This document shows, piece after piece, positions 1-11,232 of a stretch of DNA of 64,000 bases; the first letter of the stretch is position 1; every line of letters starts with the position of its first letter. Below the pieces are notes generated by a model. The model was not told the DNA's origin. It ran no database searches and saw nothing but the letters and a program-made list of their open reading frames with translations. This stretch comes from Rosa chinensis (taxonomy: Eukaryota; Streptophyta; Magnoliopsida; Rosales; Rosaceae), in contig NC_037093.1 in assembly GCF_002994745.2 (NCBI RefSeq), forward strand, positions 31,969,884-32,033,883. Reading direction: 5' to 3'. The position numbers and the translations under genes are program-made.

Positions 1-663
1 ATTTATTTTTTGTTAAAAGTCAATAAAAGAAATTTAATTTTGTGGGGGCTAATATTTGTCCTAGCATGGTTTGTGTAGATGGTGGTAATTCGGACAATTA
101 TAGTATAGTTCCGGAGTGATGTGCACTAATGTAATTAGATCTGATCGATTGGTTCACATGTAAAGTATTTGTTTTTTATTAGATCCATTTACTATGATTT
201 TTTTTTCTTCGGTGCAATAGGGTCCTAAATCTATTGGTTCTGGTTCGGACCACAACATGATATTTAAGACCACAAAATTACTCATCAATTCACTCAAAAA
301 TAATTATAAATAATAACATTTACCATGGTGATATTACCATTATTTGTTAGCATTAAAGTTTCATTGATAAATAATATGGACGTGTAACCCCTCAATGACA
401 TGTCACAAAGAGCTATTAACTAAGTAGCCCAACCTGATACTATCATTATAAACGCAAAACACATAAAGAACTGGCTTGGAACTCAGAAGAACTCAGAAGA
501 ATAAAGGTAAAAAAGAAGTAAATTTAAAGTTCATATATGCGTTTTCTTTAGGAGAACAAAAAACTCCCAAAACTTACAGTTCCCAGAAGACCCCAACGTC
601 TAAATATAGTAATCACACACACACATTGAGGGTTTGGTTATTGTGGCTTAGGAACAGTGCTAA
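1..663. other. AT-rich intergenic DNA, no gene seen
   Basis: No ORF here resembles a known protein and no terminal repeats are visible. A short (CA)n run lies near 615-625. The last five bases (GCTAA) may be the left target-site duplication of the LTR that starts at 664. Confidence 0.5.
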
Positions 664-3600
664 TGTCACACCCTGAACTAGAGTCAATTTTTTTAAATAA
701 TATTTTCCCGAAATCCGAGGTGTGAGTAAAAATAAAAATAAACAAATAGAAAATAAAATCGATACTTTATTAATGGAATTGACTTCTCATTTCGATATAA
801 GGATAAATCCAACTCAAGATCACTAAGAGTACTCACTTCCGGAATAATGATCTTACATATGCAAAACTCAAACTAACTCTAATTGCTTTCGATCACTAAT
901 CTTCATAGTTCTTGTGTTTAATAACCTGCAAGACTGTTAAGGGGTGAGCTCAATCTGTAGCTCAATAAGGAGCTATTCCTCTTCAAACAAACGATAACCA
1001 TACAATCATCATATGGTATGGATGAATGCATGTTCTATTCCCGTTAATTCACACAGCAGAATAACTGAGCCTACATGTTCCATACCATGTATTTTACCAC
1101 GAAGGTGACTCAGAGTACTCAACTATATGAACTAACCCCCACCCAAAATCAATCCCCTAGCCCTCTTTTGCAAGTCATCTTGTCCATGCCCTTTTTGCCA
1201 GTCCCGAATTACCCTTTCCATCCCTATACTAATTGTGCATTAACAATGGGCATACCTGCAGGGATCTGGTACCTGCTGAGGTTATGGACTCAACTGCGCA
1301 AAAGATGATTTCAAACTTTCTTCTACCAATAGCATTACAGATATCACCATTGCCACCCGTATACTTCATATGTACTCAATGGATGATGCATCAATTGATA
1401 ATATATACTTCACAATGTAATTGCATCAAATATGCATTCATTCCATAACAAACATGTCAAGCAACATATATGCGTACAATACAGTTGAGTAGAGGTTCCC
1501 CAGATCCCCTACATGGATTCCAAGCTATTGTATAGATACATGTTCCTGCATAAAAAGTAAATATCCAAGTACAATTCACATTTCCTATGCATAAGCACAT
1601 AATTTATTTTAAACACAAAGCTATGATTCTGCCTTAAGAACAATCCTCAATATCGAGCTTATGTCTTAAGAAAATAGTACCTAAAATCGCAAGCCATTTA
1701 GATTTCATTGAAGTGCTAACTGACCAACCAAAATGTCTTACAGATTTGTTATGACGAAAAACAGAAATGGCTAGCCAATTTCACAACGACATAAGTATCT
1801 CAAATGAATTCGGAAAATGGTGTCACAAGTTTTGTTGAAAAGATAAGAATATCTATGTTCAGTTTATGGTTGACCTAAACAAGTTTGAATAAAGATAATG
1901 TACTGTTCAAATGAAACAGAACAAACAGAAACATTGTGATAATTGCAGAGTTTTCTGATGCAGACCCTCAACTTCAAAAAATCATAATTTAATCTAGAAA
2001 ATTATTTTTATCAGATTACAATTATGAAATGATCTTCAAGATGTCTACTGAGACTTTTATGAAGACTCCAACTTCAAATACCTAATCGAAACATACAATT
2101 TTTGGTAAAAACGAAACTGGGTCAAAAACTCAGAAAAACTGATTTACAGAACATAGACCTATGTTTTTAACCTCAAACTTAACCAATGAATTTTTAATGA
2201 AATTGTACAAAACTATATAGATATCAAGCTTACATTATAAGCTTTCGAGACATGCAAATGGTTTCTAAAATGAAGGTCTAGATCAAAAGATATGGTTGCT
2301 CAAAGTTAACTAAATGATTATAATGCAGAAACTTGTTCTAGCTTTCTCCAATGCCTACAAACTAATGTTTGAGGTTACTGCTCAGTCTAAGGTAGTTAAA
2401 CTGGTGCATATAGATTCTTTGATCACTCTAATCTCTTGTTGTTAAGTCAAAATAACAATTCCAACCCAAACAACAACCTAAGAATTTACTCAGGACACCC
2501 ACCTTAAGAAAGCCAACTTTCTTATCATCTTAATCTGTTTATATGCTTGCATTCTGTTTGAAAATCACTTAAGTTATTAACTGTGGAAAATATTAAGCCA
2601 ACTTAGACGAGAACTGAGCCAAAACACATTAACAAAGTTCCATAGAAATAGAAATATATTTTAGAAACAAACCTTTGAATCCCAAATCTAATTCTCCGAA
2701 ACTAATCTTCGTAATCATGCCTTACCTTCTCTTTATTCTACCTCTTTCCTTTCCTCTTCTTCCCTCTCTATTCTCACATATTATTCTACTCCTTTCTCTC
2801 TGTCTCCCTCACTCACGTTCTGTTGTTCTATTGCTCTCATTGTAGTGTGGATATGAATCAAGTAGATAGCTGCTATTTATACTAGTCAAGTTCTTGGCCA
2901 TCAAGCAAAACAATTATAATAAAATCTGCATATAGATGTGTTTGTCAAAACCTATCACTTAATGACTTAATCACCAAGCACAATGAAGTGATTGACATGA
3001 ATGGTCTTATCTAGATATAACTTGATCATCAAGATTACATATTTACAATATACTAACATATAGTAAAGTTATATATTCCATGAGTAGGAGGTGTCAAAAG
3101 ACTAATCATAGTCTAAGACCTTGAGCTTTTAGCTTCACCACCTCATTCTACTAGGAAACCTTCTCGCTGAACAAGAGCCAATGTGATTATAAGAATAGAC
3201 TTTGTACAACCTTCTCAGTTCAAACCTTAGTTAAAAGTTTTGATAGTAGGAGCTATTAAGGCATTGTCCTTAAATATTCTCACCTTAAGCTAAATATGCT
3301 CGATTATTAAAGCTACTCCATCTTGTTTATATATATTGGATTTGATTTTGCTACACTTATCTCTAACAAAAAATGTCTGCATATTTGAGCAGAATGATAC
3401 ATGAGCTTATTGACCAAGGCATATCAATATCAATTTGCAGCTGCTACATTAGAATTGATGACACTGTCGAAGATGTCTCATTTCCACTGCATACTAAAAT
3501 ATGATAACTTACATTTTGATTAACTAATCTATTTTAAGCTATGAATCGATCCTATGATTAGCACTCAAACATAAAAAGAGATTCATTGATTGGGTTTATA

Positions 3601-3760
3601 AGGTCTCATATGAAAATGTTTAAACCAATCAAGTAAAACTAGCTTCCTCACAAGTCTATATGTAATGGGTAATAGACTTCTCTAACACACACACACAAAA
3701 TCTAGTAAAGAAAATATTATCACACAATCTAATATATAATTAAAATTCCGGGTTGTTACA
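664..3760 (-). mobile_element. Probable long solo LTR (about 3.1 kb), minus orientation
   Basis: Read on the minus strand the segment begins TGTAACAACCCGG and ends GGGTGTGACA, so it has the TG..CA ends expected of an LTR. It is flanked by GCTAA (659-663) and GCTGA (3761-3765), a 5-bp duplication with one mismatch. A TATAAATAG box on the minus strand (about 2874-2882), nearly 900 bp from the U3 end and followed by a CT/AG-rich transcribed-looking stretch, fits an LTR promoter. There is no primer-binding site, no coding domain and no second copy in the window, so a solo LTR left by LTR-LTR recombination is the simplest reading. Family unknown. A large non-autonomous element with CACACCC ends is the alternative. 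Confidence 0.5.
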
Positions 3761-3765
3761 GCTGA

Positions 3766-5047
3766 CTCAAACTGATCCGTTGATAAAAACACTTTTTTGC
3801 CCTTATTTCTTTTGTTTTTAAAGATTCTACTATTCACCTAAGTATAAAAGTTGATCATCAGCTTGCGTCTGAATTTTTCCTTTCTCTTGCCTCTGAGTTT
3901 GCTCACTACTCGGGTATGATATGATCCATCTTGTTTTGGATCTTTTATTTTTTATGGGGTTTTGTTCATTATTTGATTGCTAATTAATTTATTGTGTTTA
4001 GGGCTTGATTCATTGTTGAATATATGCGCTTGGGTTTTTTGGAAATCGAGGGAGGTATTGATTCATTCTTGCATGCGATCGATCTCTGCAAGGTGTTCTG
4101 CTGGCCGAGAATGGTATTATGGTATGGTTTTTTATATTTGTTTTTACATGAATCCGGACGGGTTAGTTGAGCAGAAGGAGACCGTAACCTGGCTCGCTCA
4201 TGACCTCTGCTCATAAACCTACAACAAAGGAAATAGTTAGTAGGAAATCCAGAATGTTCTGTACTTAGGCATAGGGAAAAGCGGAAGTTGACTATGAGTT
4301 TAGGAAAGAGTTAGAGTGAGTGGATTGGAATGAATACCTGGAGCTTGAGGTGAGACCCCCTAGATATAGGCAGTGGTGTGTGCTGGGGTCTGCACCAGCT
4401 GTCGCCTAGTGGAAGGCTCATTACCGTGTGCTTGGATTGTGATCGCACGAATGCAGCCATAAGCTGATTTCGTGGACCCGCCATCAGTATTCAAGTCATC
4501 AAAAGGTAATCCCCATCTAAAAGTTTGGATCTTTTTATTTTTTTGGCTTTTGGGTTTTATGGGTTTTGAGGTTTTGAAGTGAAATGGCCCGAATGGGTAG
4601 GAAAGTTTGGAACTTTGGGGTGTTAATTGCCTTTTGCTTTATGAGTTTTTTAGATTTTAATTGGAAAATGGTAGTGTAGGCTCTGCATGCAGTCCTTTTT
4701 TAAAAACTGATGCTTTGACTTTTGATCTTTCAATATGTTGCATAAAGTAATCAAATTACTCCGTGTAAATCTGAGTAGAATTTTGTGATTCATAACTCAT
4801 CTAGGATTACAACTTTTTTGTGAATTTCCTAGACGTTATGATTTTCACTGCAGAATAGTTGCAGCAAATTCTTGGTGAGTACTCTACTTCAATTTTCCTT
4901 GGTTATTGAAATTCAATAGGGAAAGCATTGATAAGGTATTGAGTAGTATTGTGGTCGCATACTCTCTACTCACTCTCTCTTTTGGGAAATTTGATCTTCT
5001 ATAGGGTTGTCAGTATTGAATAATAGTCATATACCCTATAATTTGAA
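3766..5047. other. Intergenic DNA upstream of P450 fragment
   Basis: No recognisable coding sequence. The short ORFs near 3977-4216 have no family features. It may include the old promoter and 5' region of the P450 fragment that follows. Confidence 0.4.
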
Positions 5048-5264
5048 ATGAAGATTTACAAGCAGCAGCAAATGGAAGGTCAAAAAATTGAAGCAGAGCT
5101 GTTAGTGGTAGTAGCAAAGATCATATTGTCAGTATTGGTGGTTGGGTTGCTAGTGTTGTTCTTATATATCTATGAGCAACTGATATTGAGGCCTAAAGGG
5201 CTAAGATCAAAGCTCCAAGAGCAAGGAATTAGAGGGTGTGCTCCTTCATTTCTCTTAGGCAGTG
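5048..5264 (+). pseudogene. Cytochrome P450 (CYP714-like) N-terminal fragment
   Basis: The first ~72 codons read as a microsomal P450 N-terminus: a short polar start, a hydrophobic membrane anchor (about residues 18-43, rich in L, V and I), the basic stretch RPKGLRSKLQEQGIRG, and the proline-hinge region ending PSFLLG. The spacing and the phrase LRSKL..QGI+G are typical of the CYP714 family, which oxidises gibberellins and related diterpenoids at the ER. After FLLG the sequence changes abruptly to repeat-like DNA beginning GCAGTGTTTGGGTAGGGG. No I-helix, ExxR or heme-cysteine region is present downstream. This is therefore a truncated fragment of about 70 of the usual ~520 residues. The Pro-rich hinge also has a Cys (RGCAPS) where Pro is usual. 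The subfamily is a motif-based inference. Confidence 0.6.
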
Positions 5265-5929
5265 TTTGGGTAGGGGATTTGGATATATTTTCCAAGGAAT
5301 TTCAAGGTGATGGGACTATAAGGTGAAGGGATTATGAGGAGATGGGATCTTAAAATGAAGAGATATAAGTGGTGAATTATTTAAATGACTTGTTTGAGCA
5401 ATTTTCTTGACTGAAGGGATTTAATTATGAGATTTTGTCAACATTTTTTTTTTTGACAAAATTAATCTTTTTTTATATTTTACTATAGAACTATTGCAGT
5501 TAATTGCATAATTTTTTTTAACCAAATAGATGGTAAAACAAGAAAAATTTTGTGCTTCACCAGTTAATTCCAAAACTTCCATGAAAAACACTAGAAATTT
5601 GAAAAATGCATCCAAGACTACATCGTCTTTTGTTAGCGATCTAACATGTGAAGTCTTAGTATGTCTTCATTCGGGGCTTGAAAGGTATGTCATGTACTCG
5701 TCCAACAAGCTTGATCCTTAGATCTTTTGAACCCGATTGAGGTCCTCAGCTCGTTGTTTTTTTTTTTTTTTTTTTTTTTTTTGTGATTTCTTCTAGGGTT
5801 TTGATCTTGGGCAGGCAACTTATAAGGTCATGAAGCACTATAGTAAAAAGAATCTTTTACAGCCTGCAAAGTGCACCTATTAAGCACCTTAATTAGTGAT
5901 TTACGTTGTAAAAAAGTGCAGTATATATA
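5265..5929. other. Repeat-like DNA truncating the P450 fragment
   Basis: The segment starts with a sequence resembling the ends of hAT-type MITEs (CAGTGTTTGGGTAGGGG), but no matching inverted end was found before element A. A long poly-T tract lies at about 5757-5782. No gene recognised. Confidence 0.3.
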
Positions 5930-6137
5930 CTACTACACAAAAGGCTTCACACGACGGTTTAAAACTGTCGTCTCACGTTTTGCATTTCCGTGGTCTATCG
6001 AGGCGTCGTCTGATGAAATGCTGTCAGACGACGGTTTTCAACCGTCGTATACCGATCATTGGGTCGACGGTTTGCAGCTGACTTCGTCATCTGATGGACC
6101 GGCAGATCTGCCGACATGCTGTCGACAGAAATATGTC

Positions 6138-6263
6138 GTGGTGTGACTTCTACTCATACCACTGTTTTAGGATTCCAGCGTGGTGTGACTTCCACTCATA
6201 CCACGGTTTTAGGATTCCAGCGTGGTGTGACTTCTACTGAGACCACGCTTTTTAGGAAAATGT
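6138..6263. repeat. 42-bp tandem repeat, three copies
   Basis: Three head-to-tail copies start at 6138, 6180 and 6222 with the core GTGGTGTGACTTCTACTCAT and a shared GGATTCCAGC end. The third is truncated and diverged. The unit contains a short inverted pair (GTGGT.. / ..ACCAC), so each copy could fold. It lies in the left subterminal region of element A. Confidence 0.85.
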
Positions 6264-6662
6264 GGTGTGATGACTTAAAAATTCAGTGCATGTGTGCTTT
6301 CACACGACACATATAACTCAAACTGTTGTACCATGACATATGAGACCATGATATCAATACAAACCGTCGTCTGAATTGCAGAAATTTTGTTTGATTGTAC
6401 CCTAAAAACCTCATCAAATGACATATTTTCCTACTATTGTTGTAATGGCAAAATTCAGATTCTGGAAGCAAAAATGACCAAAAGAATGGTAATTTAATCA
6501 TAATAGAAAGCTGTTATAATCCCATAGCATTCTAAATGGATCCGATGTATCCACAAAATAAGGGATCACAAAATAAGGCGAACTACAATTAAGGCCAACC
6601 CAAAAAAGACCAACTTCTAGCCTCAGTACAACTTCTACCTAAACAAATTTCTCTCTATCACT

Positions 6663-6785
6663 TCAAAAGCTTTCGTCACTGCTCCATCTTCCACATGATT
6701 GTCCGGTGCATTCTTCAAGTTTCTTCCCCACAGCCTCTAAGTCTTCCCTGACATCTGGCTTGTACTCAAGATTCAAATCCAACTC
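6663..6785 (-). pseudogene. Exon-like 3' end of an unidentified captured gene
   Basis: On the minus strand, after a possible acceptor (TTTCAG at about 6791-6786), an open frame reads LDLNLEYKPDVREDLEAVGK and continues through a charged stretch to a TGA at 6665-6663. It ends with a CGRWSSDESF-like tail. The composition (charged, amphipathic, no low complexity) looks like true protein rather than chance ORF. I do not recognise the family. It lies in the same orientation as the RRM fragment at 7677-8100, so both could belong to one chimeric transcript of element A. Confidence 0.35.
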
Positions 6786-7455
6786 TGAAACTTTCAAAAA
6801 ATTCAATATCAAAGCCAAAAATGCACACACAAATTTGAAACAACCACTACACCATAAAATTCCATTGATAGCAACCCGAAATCTGTAAAATACTAACAGA
6901 ATTTAAATGCCATGTAAACAACGATCTAATATTGGTCTACTATAGATTAGAAATTAATGTCTTTTGTGAGACTGACTTTGAATGGTTTTGAGCTGAGCGG
7001 ATGAGCAGTTCTTTATATTGAGCTTGCAGTTTCGCCAAGTTCCATCAGGATCCGCAACACCTAGTACCAAAATGTTCATATATAAACAAAGTGACCTTAG
7101 GAATTAGACAAAGTGAGAGAGGGATGTATACTAAGGTAAAATGTGCAAGTATACAAAAGGGGTAAAGCTCTCTTGCTAGACTTTAAATCAAGATCACGCA
7201 ATCAAACATAATTCTACCTAATCAACAGTTCTCACTCACAGTTTAGTATGATTGATGCTACTGTTAACACGAAAATAACAGGAAAACATAATCAATTTCA
7301 ATCATCCTTCTGTCACTGAAAAGCCCAAAGAATTAAACATTCACCTACATAAAGACCCTAAAATATTGTCATAAGTTCTCTACACTTGTTTCCATTTCCA
7401 GGCAAAATCTCACATACAGCAAAAAGGTACTTACTTCCCTGTATAGAATTTGTTT

Positions 7456-7644
7456 TCAACAGGTTACAATTCTTAAAAGTGTTAGATGTGTGGTGTTGTT
7501 ATTAGCTACCTCAGCATTTGATGAAACTCTTTCAGCAAATGCAGCACAAACAGCACTTTTCATCATTTTTACTTCCTGCATAAATTGCAATAATAAACAG
7601 CAAGTTTTGGCCAAAGGAAACAACAAATTGCAGACAACTTTCAA
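7456..7644 (-). other. Possible exon of captured gene, unidentified
   Basis: A minus-strand segment starting after an acceptor-like TTTATGCAG reads EVKMMKSAVCAAFAERVSSNAE and then meets a GT. A donor-like CCA|GTAAGT lies upstream. It sits between the RRM-like fragment and the exon at 6663-6785, in the same orientation. The family is not recognised, and only the splice-like borders and the protein-like composition support it. Confidence 0.25.
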
Positions 7645-7676
7645 GTAAACTTACTGGCATCTCATTATTTGGTCAT

Positions 7677-8100
7677 TCAACAGATAGTCACAATCTGATC
7701 AACCATTGTTGCTCCCTGCAATCCAAAACGCAAGTTATTTTTTTCAATATCTATAGCCAAACAGAAGAAGATGCATGCTCATTGAAAATTACACCCAAAC
7801 AAAAATCAAAATCCGTTAAAAGTATACATTGAAGAAGAAGCCTGCTCTGATGGCTGTAATCTGATAAGGCACATGAGATAAAACCTCGAGTGTTCCCAAG
7901 TTTAATTAAGAGAAAAAACCTATTAAAAAAAAAGAGTAAAGACATAAATATTTCTTATGAAGAGAATAGAATTACTAAGCACACTGACTTCAATTCCAAG
8001 AGAGAGGAAAGCAATTTGAGTACATATATACCGATAACAAGAGGGCGATTTCAAGAGCTTCGGCGTCCTTGAATGTAACAAATGCAGTCTTTAATTGACG
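7677..8100 (-). pseudogene. Captured RRM fragment of a BPA1/BPL (ACD11-binding) type gene
   Basis: Two minus-strand exons join into one frame. Exon 8100-8032 encodes QLKTAFVTFKDAEALE and then ALLLS. It ends at a GT donor (TCG|GTATAT). Exon 7715-7677 follows an acceptor (TTGCAG) and encodes GATMVDQIVTIC then TGA. The phrase AFVTFKD..ALE.ALLLSGAT.VDQ.V is characteristic of the RRM domain (RNP1 strand and following helix/strand) of plant BPA1-like proteins, which bind the ceramide-1-phosphate transfer protein ACD11 and restrain cell death. Only about 35 of more than 200 residues are present, and the stop comes just after the RRM. It lies inside element A, so transduplication of a host gene fragment is the likely origin. 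Function is doubtful. Confidence 0.6.
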
Positions 8101-8640
8101 AGGGCTGACCTTATGTTTTGGGCAATGGCTTGGCTATCCACAATCGAGACCGGGTACCGTGACATTTTTGCTGTCGCGAACTGTACCTCCGCAATGCTCA
8201 CCGTCCTCCCTTTAACTATATCTCCAATCTCATATTAAACATAGAAGAAATCTGTCAACAATCATTAGTAACATAAATTCAAATTGAGAAACAGAAACCC
8301 TAACCCCCAATTTCACATTCTCATACCCTGACAAATTAATCCCAAATTAATATCCTAACTTTCAATGAGATCGAGAATTCAAAAACCTAAATCCCAATCA
8401 CCATAACATAGAGCGAACAAGAAAAAAGAGAAAGGAAGAGGAAGATCGAGGACTTACCATCAGGTTCCATGACAAAACGAAAGAAAAGAGAGACTGAGAG
8501 AAGATATGAGAGACTGAAGGTTTCTTCCCATTAAACACAGCATCAGGTCTCACAAAAAAGAGGTTTTTCCACGACTTAATGCAACCACTGAATAGATACA
8601 CATCTGCCTCACTGCAACCCAACAAATTCAATTACCATCA
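8101..8640 (-). other. Upstream part of the captured transcript unit, not identified
   Basis: A minus-strand stretch at about 8230-8100 reads GRTVSIAEVQFATAKMSRYP in a frame different from the RRM exon. Its family is unknown. The purine-rich DNA at 8400-8530 on the minus strand looks like 5' untranslated sequence. Confidence 0.25.
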
Positions 8641-8935
8641 GAATAAAAAGGACCAAAACACTCACAGAAACTGTCCAAAAGGACCAAAACAGAGCAGTCC
8701 AAACAATCAAACTTAATCTCATGATTCTCATCAACAACTCAACAAGACAACAAGAGTTACAAGACAACGGAAACCATGAGTCATCTGCTCTGACTACTCA
8801 TCAACAACACGGTCATCAGTTCATCACAGTTCAATACAATACCCAGCAACTAAACATTCACAGACTCACAGTTTGATAACATTCACAGAATCACAGTTTG
8901 ATACTTTGAGAGTTGAGACAATGACTCACCACAAA

Positions 8936-9290
8936 ACCCAGAAATCACCGAGCTTGCAGAATCCAAAACCCAGAAATCGAGCTTCAACTATCAGTCAATC
9001 ACCGAGTTTGAATTTTGAACCCAGAAATCAAGCATGAAGAATCACCAAGTTTCGAGGTTGAACCGAGCTTCAAGCCTTAAACCCAGAAATCGAACCCAGA
9101 ATTCCCAGAAATTGAGCTTGAAGAATCAGTGAATCACCAAGCTTCGTGGTTGAAGAATCACCGACCTTTAAGCCTTGAACCCAGAAATCGAACCTAAAAT
9201 CGAACCCAGAAAGCCCTGAAAATCGAACCCAGAAAATCAAAAATTGTGAGATTGAAACCCAGAAATTCTATTGAAAGACAAAAACCCAGA
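8936..9290. repeat. Degenerate repeats of AACCCAGAAATCGA
   Basis: The phrase AACCCAGAAATC(G/A)A and the variants GAATCACCGAGC/TTTGA recur about ten times with variable spacing. This is a locally amplified minisatellite in the right half of element A. It precedes a G-rich stretch (about 9300-9770) with repeated GAGAGTCGGGGTGAGT motifs. Confidence 0.65.
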
Positions 9291-9299
9291 GAAATTCGA

Positions 9300-9790
9300 T
9301 TTACCGGCGAGCTAGAGAGCTAGAGAGCTGGCCGGAGACTCGGTGAGAGACTGAGAGTCTGAGAATTGACTGATCGAGGAGCGGCGTTCCTTCTTAATTT
9401 CGAACCCAGAAAGGGAGAAAGCGCCTAGGCTCCGACAGTCCAGAGCCGTCCAGCCCCGCCTAGGCCGCCGACTTTATTCCCAGCGCCCAGCTCGCTCGAC
9501 TAGGGGAGAATCGGAGGGGTACCAGAGAGATCTCGGAGGCGGTGGATTCGTGGTCAAGGGCTTCAGAGTCGGGGATTGGGAAAGAGATTGTCAGAGTAGC
9601 AGTGGAGTTTTGGAAAGAGAGTGAATGCTACCACGAGAGTTGGGTACTAGAGAGTCGGGGTGGCTGTGGAGTGAGTCAGACAGCGAGAGAGTCGGAGTGA
9701 GTTGGAGAGAGAGTCGGGGTGAGTCGATTTGTGGGGTTTTGTGGAGTGAATGCCGTGTCGGGGTATAGGCGTGGGCTGGTCTAAGCTAAG
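9300..9790. other. GC-rich, GAGAGTCGGGGT-rich tract in element A
   Basis: This stretch is markedly richer in G than its surroundings and contains several GAGAGTCGGGGTGAGT-like repeats. Its position upstream of the minus-strand captured exons could make it their promoter and first-exon region. That role is inference. Confidence 0.3.
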
Positions 9791-10906
9791 GCATTAGTTT
9801 TGGAAAGACTTTTTCTCTAGTGTTCTAATAATTTGGTCTGAATGGATATATGCTAGTGTAGTTGTCTAGCTAGCTAGGACACGGCCATTAATGTTGATTC
9901 ACATATATGTACAAGGCATCAGACCATGTTTTTCCACATATATGTTGTCTGAATGCCACTTTAAAATTTTCAGTTTTGCCGCCTCTTGTTGTCCGGTAAG
10001 AGGGAAATGGATTTGGAGGGGTGAATGGAGGGAAATGTTGGAGGGAATGTTGGTGGACATGTTTTGCACTTGCAAATCTATGAATTCATACCACGGTTTT
10101 AAACAAACCGTCGTATCACCACTACATGCTGAGGAATACCAAATTGTGAGAAACTTGCTGCCTCTATAATAATTCAACCTCACACCACGCTTCCATTTAT
10201 AAACGTCTTCTGAAGCAATACATAATTCCAGCATGAAAAACACCCGTTGGTTGAATTCATATTAGAAGACGGAAATTTTACAACCGTCGTCTCAATAATG
10301 AGAAATTATTCACACCACGGAAAACAGTGTTACGTCGTCTGAGAGGTGTCGTGTGAAGCCTTTTGTCTAGCAGTATATAAAACTGGTGTCGTAAAAGACA
10401 TTTACTTCATGCAAATATATGCCGTAAATATGGCCTACACTGTGCCTTAAAAGTGATTAAAGTGCAAATGTGTTGTTTTTTAAAAAGAAACACAATATAT
10501 TTATATATAAATCCACAAATATTTATACAATGGTGTACACTTATTGTACATGTTATACACCAATTTAAGAAGCAAAGAAGATTGAGAACAAAGGACCAAA
10601 CAGAACTTGTGAAAATACTAGGACAAAACGTGTTTTCTGAAAATCGGGAATTGATAGACACGTTGCAATTCTTACTGGGCAGAAATAAAAAATTCACACA
10701 GAAAAGAATAATTTTGGTTACACAGTGAAAACCTCAACTTTTGAGATTAAAGACATTGCGGCGCTCTTACTCTTGAGAACCCAAGTTTCTGTTGCGATCT
10801 TTTTTCTATTAATCGATGAAAGGGAGTAATAATGGATTGGGAGTTGAATTCTAACTTATTTGGACGAGTTCTTTTAGGGTGGTGTTATTGACATATTCAT
10901 ATTCTC

Positions 10907-11232
10907 GGGTACAGCTATGGTATGTTAACATTTTTCATACATCAACTATTTTTATCCCTTTAAGGACTCATGTTACCACTTTGAGGACTAATATTACTAT
11001 TTTGAGGACTCATATGGTAAACTAAGAAAATTTGCCACTTTAAGGACTGATGTTACCACTTTGAGGACTAATATTACTATTTTGAGAACTCATGTGGTAA
11101 CTAAGAAAATTTACCACTTTATGGACTCATGTTACTACTTTAAGGACTAATAGTACTATTTTGAGGACTCATTTTACCACTTTTTAAGGCAATTGTATGT
11201 ATGTCATACGTTAACACATTGTAGAATTTTCC
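10907..11232. mobile_element. Nested MULE-type MITE, 9-bp duplication CATATTCTC
   Basis: This ~326-bp insert interrupts the left arm of the element at 10877-12004. CATATTCTC is found at 10898-10906 and 11233-11241, a 9-bp target duplication as made by Mutator-like elements. The left end is GGGTACAGCTATGGTATGTTAAC and the right end, in reverse complement, is GGAAAATTCTACAATGTGTTAAC. These are imperfect inverted ends sharing TGTTAAC and a downstream CATAC. The body is mostly an internal ~80-bp tandem repeat. Confidence 0.65.
10961..11187. repeat. ~80-bp tandem repeat, nearly three copies
   Basis: Copies start at 10961, 11041 and 11120. Each contains the sub-repeats TTACCACTTTGAGGACTAAT and ATTACTATTTTGAGGACTCA. 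The shorter core TTTGAGGACT recurs about every 27 bp, indicating a higher-order repeat inside the MITE. Confidence 0.8.

Larger units (their letters stand above)
5930..10373. mobile_element. Element A: non-autonomous CACTA-like transposon with captured gene pieces
   Basis: The ends are inverted copies of each other: CTACTACACAAAAGGCTTC.. on the left and, read in reverse complement, CTGCTAGACAAAAGGCTTC.. on the right. They match over about 25 bp (..ACAAAAGGCTTCACACGAC) with two differences. Just inside both ends are many copies of ACGACGGTTT / AACCGTCGT in both orientations, the subterminal-repeat layout of CACTA elements. No transposase is encoded. The flanks are TATATA on both sides, so the exact duplication (TA, 3 bp or 6 bp) and the outermost bases cannot be fixed. 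A different TIR superfamily with a TA target is possible. The interior carries exon-like fragments of plant genes on the minus strand. Confidence 0.65.

Noticed and set aside
5530..5721. Continuation of the P450 gene
   Set aside because: The reading frame shows none of the P450 motifs expected after the proline hinge.
6138..6263. CRISPR-like repeats
   Set aside because: The copies are contiguous tandem repeats without spacers, in plant DNA.
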